This document shows positions 59,402 through 64,000 of a stretch of 64,000 bases of DNA, one piece after another. A program made the position numbers and the translations under genes. This DNA comes from Lysinibacillus fusiformis (GTDB taxonomy: Bacteria > Bacillota > Bacilli > Bacillales_A > Planococcaceae). The notes beneath the pieces are model-generated. The model was not told where the DNA came from and made no database searches. It saw only the letters and a program-made list of their open reading frames with translations. Each line of letters starts with the position of its first letter. The stretch's first letter is position 1. The DNA lies in the NCBI RefSeq assembly GCF_016925635.1, contig NZ_CP070490.1, positions 3,974,001-4,038,000 on the forward strand. The letters are read 5' to 3'.

Positions 59402-59566
59402 TTTCCATTGCAGGCTACTTGCTTTCCTGTGGGCGAGCGCCGAGCCTATCGCTCCGTTTAGAGGCTTGTCTGTCTCGCGATCACACGGGAGTCAAGTAGC
59501 CTTCCACTCCAACTCTTAAATCCTTTATGGAGTGGTGTTGTCACGCATCACTTCTCTACATTACGG
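59402..59566. repeat. Dispersed fold-back repeat, copy 2
   Basis: Same element as at 19936. CATTGCAGGCTACTTGCTTTC starts it, with the partner arm CAAGTAGCCT at about 59495-59504. It lacks about 13 bases of the inner GC-rich part. The second small hairpin, TGGTGTTGTCACGCATCACTTCTC, is also present at the right end. The 59230-59657 gap has no gene. Confidence 0.88.
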
Positions 59567-59657
59567 CTAGTATGAAAGATGATGATGATTGAAAATGGAC
59601 CTCATAGAAATTAGCTAAGTGCTATTTCACCGTAAACAACCAATTTGTAGGCTTCTA

Positions 59658-59921
59658 TTATAATTGCTTATTTAAAAATCGGATAAATCGTGCTTGCGCC
59701 TGCTTTTTCTTCATCATTCTCTTGACACGAATAGTGCTTTGAAGATATTTTCTGACGTGACGATTCGCAAAAAATAAGCTGCGATACTGATCATCATAAT
59801 AAATGGTCTGAAACCAATCATATTGTTGTAGCCTTGCTATATTTTGATCAATTTTTCTTGTATGTAAAGGTGATTGACTAACATAGGTATTGGATAAAAA
59901 ATTAACAATAAATTCTAACAT
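59658..59921 (-). CDS. Hypothetical basic protein
   Basis: 87 residues from ATG 59921; 59939 is an alternative, and neither start has a good ribosome binding site. The protein is basic and aromatic-rich (QSPLHTRKIDQNIARLQQYDWFQTIYYDDQYRSLFFANRHVRKYLQSTIRVKRMMKKKQAQARFIRFLNKQL), mostly helical, without a membrane helix. No family recognised. Confidence 0.6.
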   Translation of the reverse strand: MLEFIVNFLSNTYVSQSPLHTRKIDQNIARLQQYDWFQTIYYDDQYRSLFFANRHVRKYLQSTIRVKRMMKKKQAQARFIRFLNKQL

Positions 59922-59987
59922 AATTCCACATCCCATCATAACGAATAAATTCTATCGTAATGGATGGCGATGAAGTGTGCAATAACC

Positions 59988-60071
59988 AAAAAATAGAAGC
60001 GGCACCGCACCGATGAAAGTGCCCCTTCGTAACAAATCGGGAGGTGCTATGTTAAATGAATTCGCTTAACA
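59988..60071 (-). ncRNA. Candidate small RNA, copy C of a three-member family
   Basis: On the minus strand a box AAATAAATAG is followed by GTGTTAAGCGAA, which pairs with TTTAACA into a hairpin. Then come CACCTCCCG (anti-Shine-Dalgarno CTCC) and a strong terminal hairpin, GAAGGGGCAC with GTGCCGCTTC (59996-60028), followed by TATTTTTT. The order of parts matches copies A and B. The 10-bp stem plus T-run makes this the best-terminated copy. Confidence 0.6.
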
Positions 60072-60074
60072 CTA

Positions 60075-60284
60075 CTATTTATTTTGATTCAGCAGAAAAT
60101 ATCCACCTCTATAGGCGGTGAGATGAATGCATAAATTGTTCTCTTTGGGTGTCCAAACATCGACTGAATCAAGATTAAAGCCCCAGCGGATGTCACAGAT
60201 TTGGAAGAGGAGCTTTTCGAGCAAGCTCAAAAAAATCTGGACGCAATTACACTGTGGCGTAAGACTGGTTTTATAGTCCATCAT
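60075..60284 (-). CDS. Doubtful ORF, possible gene remnant
   Basis: The frame (MMDYKTSLTPQ...VWTPKENNLCIHLTAYRGG, about 70 codons) is preceded by no clear ribosome binding site and ends next to small RNA C. Its longer form overlaps the gene at 60302. It may be a decayed gene or no gene at all. Confidence 0.3.
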   Translation of the reverse strand: MMDYKTSLTPQCNCVQIFLSLLEKLLFQICDIRWGFNLDSVDVWTPKENNLCIHLTAYRGGYFLLNQNK

Positions 60285-60301
60285 CTTGAATAAGCTAAAG
60301 T

Positions 60302-60940
60302 TTACACTTCGTATCGAAGAATGGCTGTTATCCAGTCCTTTACTAATAGTTCCCACAGTAGCGGTGAACTATCTAAAGGAAGTGAAAGACTTTGTAGCTC
60401 TTTAGGGAGCAAGTGTATTTTATGACGTATCATTTCATTATCAGGTGATTCTGTATCGATAAATAAAAGATAGCGTCCGTTTAAATCTTCCTTATACATA
60501 GATGGAAAATCAAGGGCTTTTAATACGCGTGTAGAAAATTCCACACCATTTAAAATCACCTCAAAATGTCCCCGCACATTAAATTCACAGCGAATATGCG
60601 TACCAGGTAATCGATGTAGCGCTTGTAGAAAAGCAGCGAATGTTCTTTCACTAATGAAATAGGTTTTCCAATAGTATTGACTCTCTTCATGCTTATTAGA
60701 ATTAGCATCATATGTATCATATCTTATTTCAAGTGTTTCTTCTGCTGCGTCAGGTTTTTTCCTATTGAGGTAATGTCGAGCAATTTTTTTTATTGTGTGA
60801 TGATCTAAGTCACACCCATAGCTGAGAATGGTTACTTGTTTGCGTTGTGCTTTGGCGAATAACCGCATTTCCAAATTTGCATCATCATTTAAATCCCAGC
60901 CATAGCGTGAGTTGTAATGAATATATTTACTTTTGTTCAT
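60302..60940 (-). CDS. Hypothetical protein
   Basis: 212 residues, AAAGGAGG upstream. It is soluble, with a beta-rich central region (ETLEIRYDTYDANSNKHEESQYYWKTYFISERTFAAFLQALHRLPGTHIRCEFNVRGHFEVILNGVEFS) and a helical end. The N-terminus is Asn/Tyr-rich. I do not recognise a family. Divergent from the lipoprotein gene at 61074. Confidence 0.72.
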   Translation of the reverse strand: MNKSKYIHYNSRYGWDLNDDANLEMRLFAKAQRKQVTILSYGCDLDHHTIKKIARHYLNRKKPDAAEETLEIRYDTYDANSNKHEESQYYWKTYFISERTFAAFLQALHRLPGTHIRCEFNVRGHFEVILNGVEFSTRVLKALDFPSMYKEDLNGRYLLFIDTESPDNEMIRHKIHLLPKELQSLSLPLDSSPLLWELLVKDWITAILRYEV

Positions 60941-61073
60941 TGCGTCCTCCTTTTTGCCTTATCTACTAATAGTATAAATAATTTTGACTAATTTTCCTTA
61001 TTTTTCTTTTGGAATTGAAACTTTTGGTTTTTAAGTTTCGTATAAATTGGAAAATACTTTTTAGGAGGAAATT

Positions 61074-61955
61074 ATGGCTAAATGGAGAGGCACAATCCTT
61101 CTATGTACATTGCTATTAACAGCCTGTACAGCAGAAACCGTTCAACCTAAAGATCAAATACAGGAAGCGAAAAACGATGAAAATATTGTGGTGACAAAGG
61201 ATGGCAAAATAACCTTTGAGATTAAGAATGAGATTGGTGTTCCACAAGAAAAAGTAGAGGCTATAAAGGATGAAATTGTGACGGCATACGACCATATAAA
61301 GGATTCTATACATACTTCCTACACGCCATCCGAGCACATCAACGTATGGTTTATGGAAGACGGACTATCTTGGGGCGGTGCATCGAAAATCGAACTAGTT
61401 GGCGTTAATGAAGATATCTATCCACTAGTCCATGAAATGACCCATTCTTTACTTGGTTATGGCGACAATTTCCAATCAGACCATGGCTATGTTACGCAAG
61501 AGGGTTTTGCGAGTTATATGGAGGATCAATATGGAAAAAATAAATTATACTTTGAAAAATACATGAAGCATTATTTGGATTCAGATAAGTTAATTCCCAT
61601 TAGTAAGCTAATTGATCCAAATCAAGATGATGTCTATTTTCGCCCAGAACTATCAAATCAAAAAGAGAATCAAGTCCTGATGGAGATGAGCTACACGTAT
61701 GCGGCTTCATTTGTTACATATTTAATTGATACCTATGGACTGGAAAAGTTTGAACAAATCTACAACGAGAAAGAACTAGCAAAAAAAATAGAGGAAGTTT
61801 ATGGGAGAAATAGTAGTGAGTTAGAAAATGACTGGTTAGCATTTATTCAAAATCAACAAGGATTTACTCATGAGGATAAATTTAAATCAGGAAATTTTTA
61901 TGATATGAATACAATTCTTCTTCAAATAGATCCAAAATATTTTGAGAAGGAATAA
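61074..61955 (+). CDS. Lipoprotein with gluzincin-type metallopeptidase motif
   Basis: 293 residues. The lipobox LLLTACTA (Cys near residue 18) marks a membrane-anchored lipoprotein. A HEMTHSLLGYGD zinc motif (HExxH) lies near residue 123, with VTQEGFASYMEDQYG about 20 residues on as the likely third ligand (Glu), as in peptidase MA-like families. GGAGG precedes the ATG. Probable extracytoplasmic protease; substrate unknown. Confidence 0.8.
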   Translation: MAKWRGTILLCTLLLTACTAETVQPKDQIQEAKNDENIVVTKDGKITFEIKNEIGVPQEKVEAIKDEIVTAYDHIKDSIHTSYTPSEHINVWFMEDGLSWGGASKIELVGVNEDIYPLVHEMTHSLLGYGDNFQSDHGYVTQEGFASYMEDQYGKNKLYFEKYMKHYLDSDKLIPISKLIDPNQDDVYFRPELSNQKENQVLMEMSYTYAASFVTYLIDTYGLEKFEQIYNEKELAKKIEEVYGRNSSELENDWLAFIQNQQGFTHEDKFKSGNFYDMNTILLQIDPKYFEKE

Positions 61956-61992
61956 TTTTTTTTCTAAATTAAAAAGTATACCCAAGTGCTCT

Positions 61993-62199
61993 TTATTTTG
62001 AGTACCTAGGTTTACTTTTGTATGAATTCGGATGAAATTGTTTATGTAATAAATGAACGCCAAGTAAAACGCACACACCACCAATGATTCTTAATAATAT
62101 ATTTTTGAGAAATACTGTATCGTCAACCGTAATAACAATCAACATAGGACCAACCATAATCAAGGCGATGCCTAGTAATCCTTTTATTACTCTCCACAT
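61993..62199 (-). CDS. Small membrane protein
   Basis: 68 residues from ATG 62199, GGAGGTGA at correct spacing. There are two hydrophobic helices (VIKGLLGIALIMVGPMLIVITV and IIGGVCVLLGVHLL) and a basic tail KQFHPNSYKSKPRYSK. Function unknown. Its upstream region holds a minus-strand hairpin (AAGGGTC/GACCCTT) at 62261-62294 that ends the yjcZ-like transcript. Confidence 0.75.
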   Translation of the reverse strand: MWRVIKGLLGIALIMVGPMLIVITVDDTVFLKNILLRIIGGVCVLLGVHLLHKQFHPNSYKSKPRYSK

Positions 62200-62359
62200 G
62201 TAGGGTTCACCTCCATTTACCATTTCAAATTTCATTATCGCACGCCTGTCTGAAAAGGAAAAGGGTCACTAGGCTGGTAAAAGCGACCCTTATAAAATGG
62301 CTAGAATGACCTTACATGACTATAGAAGTCTGTAAAAGGTTAGGTGCTAATTGGGATGA

Positions 62360-62512
62360 TTAGTACATGAAAGAAGCGCCAACAATGATTAAAAGAATGA
62401 ATAGAACGACGATTAATACGAATGTTGAACCGTAATAGCCGCCACCGCCAGAGTCGCCGCCGCCATAATAGCAGCTGTTGTTGATGTTACCTACGTTTCC
62501 GTTGTATCCCAC
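62360..62512 (-). CDS. YjcZ-family sporulation protein
   Basis: 50 residues beginning with GTG, AAAGGAGGG upstream. The N-terminal half is rich in Gly, Tyr and Asn with a Cys ([24 protein letters not shown]). The C-terminal half is a single hydrophobic helix, [20 protein letters not shown]. This is the layout of YjcZ/BclA-associated spore peptides, tail-anchored in the spore membrane. Too short for most ORF filters. Confidence 0.9.
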   Translation of the reverse strand: MGYNGNVGNINNSCYYGGGDSGGGGYYGSTFVLIVVLFILLIIVGASFMY

Positions 62513-62723
62513 TGAAAATCCCTCCTTTCTACAACATATAATATGTATGCTGGCAGAAAGGAGAAATGGTATTTACCCTATGGTTTGAAAAAATGCTGAA
62601 AACTTTCTTGCCTATCACTTTAAGAGAATAAGTTTTTTCATTTACTTAATTTTAATTTTTTACATAATTAGAGAGTGATATGTTATTTTTGCGAATGAAG
62701 TTAGAAAAGAAAGCGGGAGTTAC

Positions 62724-63059
62724 ATGCGAAGGGAAAAACTAAAGCAAAAAATCCTAAGTGAACCGACTAAATGTATCGCTTATTTAAAAGAATTAGTGAA
62801 ATTCAATCGAATTTATGATGGGGAAGTATTGGTAATCATTATGGCTGTTATAAAAAATGGACCAGATCAATTAAGCAATAGGCAATGGGATGTCTTGTTA
62901 GATAAGGGTTTACTACCTGATCTTTATGTAGAATGTGATCGCTGTGAAGATACCATTCCATGGTCAGAAATGTACCGTGCGATTTTCATAGCGAGAGATT
63001 ATTTTTGTCCTTTTTGTAGATATATAGTAAATAAAAAGAATGTAAGGTTATTAGACTAA
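62724..63059 (+). CDS. Hypothetical protein with C-terminal zinc ribbon
   Basis: 111 residues. The N-terminal 70 residues are helical (KLKQKILSEPTKCIAYLKELVKFNRIYDGEVLVIIMAVI). The C-terminus has paired Cys (VECDRCEDTIPWSEMYRAIF and FCPFCRYIV), a probable zinc ribbon. GGGAG upstream. One base separates it from the next gene, so they form an operon. No family recognised. Confidence 0.75.
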   Translation: MRREKLKQKILSEPTKCIAYLKELVKFNRIYDGEVLVIIMAVIKNGPDQLSNRQWDVLLDKGLLPDLYVECDRCEDTIPWSEMYRAIFIARDYFCPFCRYIVNKKNVRLLD

Positions 63060-63060
63060 G

Positions 63061-63501
63061 ATGGTAGAGACAAAAAGAATGAGATGGTTCCTGATGATAG
63101 CTGAATGGCTATTCTTTTTATATGTGCTGATTTGTCTACTGATTTTTAACATGATTCACCTTGGTAACCTTCTTTATGTGGATATGCCAAATGAAGAACC
63201 GATGACCGTGACATCCTCCTATGCGCAGACATCACTGTTTATCATAGGAATAGGTGTTGTTTGTTTTTTGTATATGAGGTATTTAAGGGGCAGTAATGCT
63301 TATAAAAGGTCCAAGGCCGTGATCTGGGGAAGTCTATTTGCCTGCCATGCGTTGGCAAGTGGTTTTTATTTGCTCATGCGACATGGACTTATATGGAATC
63401 AGCAAGAAGCCATGGAACTTTTATTATCGACTTTGATTAGTTGCATTCTAACCATTCAGGCTGTTTCGAAATATTACATGTGTAAAATGACCGATAACTA
63501 A
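63061..63501 (+). CDS. Hypothetical membrane protein
   Basis: 146 residues, about four membrane helices (MIAEWLFFLYVLICLLIFN, TSLFIIGIGVVCFLYM, ACHALASGFYLLM, LLLSTLISCILTIQAV) with an extracytoplasmic loop of about 25 residues. It is coupled to the zinc-ribbon gene (TAAGATG junction). Function unknown. Confidence 0.72.
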   Translation: MVETKRMRWFLMIAEWLFFLYVLICLLIFNMIHLGNLLYVDMPNEEPMTVTSSYAQTSLFIIGIGVVCFLYMRYLRGSNAYKRSKAVIWGSLFACHALASGFYLLMRHGLIWNQQEAMELLLSTLISCILTIQAVSKYYMCKMTDN

Positions 63502-63608
63502 TTATATAAAAAGTGCAGGAAACGATTGCAACACTAGTCAGTCATTCTATTGGACAGGATAAGGGGAGAGAGCAATTTGCTATAAAATGAAGAATATAGG
63601 TGAGAAAT

Positions 63609-64000
63609 ATGAAAAGGGGATTTAAACGTATGATGTTGATCATATTTACAATAATCATTTCGTTTTTTGTGTTGATTCTTACTGTGAGCTTTATTAATCA
63701 TAAAATACAATTGTCAAAAGAAGAAGAACGATTTGTTCCAATTGGGCAACTTGTAGAAGTTAATGGCCATCAAATGCATGTTTATACAGAAGGAAAAGGA
63801 GAAGATACTCTTGTTTTTATGTCTGGTGGTGGTACAAGCTCACCTACATTAGATTTTAAATCACTTTATTCTTTGTTGAGCGATCAATATAAAATTGTTG
63901 TTGTTGAAAAGGCAGGTTATGGATTTAGCGAAGTTACAGATACTGATCGAGATATTGATACAATTCTAGCTGAAACAAAAGAAGCTCTTTTTAAATCAGG
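63609..64000 (+). CDS. Alpha/beta hydrolase, 3' end outside the window
   Basis: The first 130 codons are present. A signal-anchor (MLIIFTIIISFFVLILTVSFI) is followed by the start of an alpha/beta hydrolase fold: GQLVEVNGHQMHVYTEGKGEDTLVFMSGGGTSSPTLDF (oxyanion GGG region), then KIVVVEKAGYGFSE. The nucleophile elbow would lie beyond the window. AGGTGAGAA precedes ATG 63609. Membrane-anchored esterase or lipase-like enzyme is likely. Confidence 0.85.
   Translation, partial: MKRGFKRMMLIIFTIIISFFVLILTVSFINHKIQLSKEEERFVPIGQLVEVNGHQMHVYTEGKGEDTLVFMSGGGTSSPTLDFKSLYSLLSDQYKIVVVEKAGYGFSEVTDTDRDIDTILAETKEALFKS

Overview
The window looks like chromosome of a low-GC, spore-forming Gram-positive rod of the Bacillaceae/Planococcaceae type, most likely Lysinibacillus or a close relative. 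The evidence is strong AGGAGG-type ribosome binding sites, frequent TTG and GTG starts, a CotY/CotZ-like coat protein, a YjcZ-family sporulation peptide, a KGG-repeat stress protein, a YwhD homologue and many Bacillus-style DUF proteins. I saw no rRNA, tRNA, CRISPR array, intact insertion sequence or intact prophage. Genus assignment is inference from protein style only.

Layout. 1-13 kb: beta-helix protein, AAC(6')-like acetyltransferase, methyltransferase, Tag glycosylase with a DUF1963 protein, an orphan gp25-like protein, the coat protein, and an operator-controlled pair (small basic protein plus O-methyltransferase), an isochorismatase-type hydrolase, an AraC/GyrI-like regulator and CsaA. 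13.8-14.8 kb: the first large 21-bp repeat array. 15-26 kb: DnaD-like replication protein, aminoglycoside-phosphotransferase-like kinase, amidase, YHYH/copper-amine-oxidase-N protein, a cluster of dispersed palindromic repeats, DUF2975, AlkD-like repair protein, and a divergent TetR/MMPL pair. 26-30 kb: stress and small proteins, then the second and longest repeat array. 30-46 kb: threonine aldolase, DUF1697, SDR, GNAT, EamA exporter, many small membrane proteins, Nudix, cytidine-deaminase-like protein, a MerR-MFS efflux operon, MepB-like protein and a methyltransferase followed by the third array. 46-64 kb: pentapeptide protein, BASS transporter, HXXEE protein, oleate hydratase, a GNAT gene broken by one stop codon, Pyr_excise and HAD proteins, two PadR modules (PadR-DUF1048 with an ABC exporter; PadR-HAAS), ferredoxin, YwhD, DUF3888, a metalloprotease-like lipoprotein, YjcZ, and a truncated alpha/beta hydrolase at the right edge.

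Functional themes are drug and toxicant handling (MMPL, MFS, EamA and ABC exporters; AAC-, APH-, MepB- and pentapeptide-like proteins; regulators of the TetR, MerR, AraC and PadR classes), DNA repair (Tag, AlkD-like, Pyr_excise, Nudix) and sporulation.

The most unusual content is non-coding. (1) Three arrays (13.86-14.76, 28.14-29.84, 45.62-46.14 kb), and possibly a fourth cut by the left edge, are built on an exact 21-bp period. Each begins directly after a plus-strand stop codon and ends at a hairpin, as if long repetitive 3' untranslated regions were being grown between gene and terminator. (2) Three dispersed ~80-nt minus-strand elements (8.55, 11.31 and 59.99 kb) share a -10-like box, an AAGC-containing hairpin, a CUCC anti-Shine-Dalgarno segment and a terminal hairpin, and look like a family of small RNAs. 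(3) A fold-back repeat is present at both 19.94 and 59.40 kb. All searches (BLAST, HMM, Rfam, RNA-seq) remain to be done; nothing here comes from a database.
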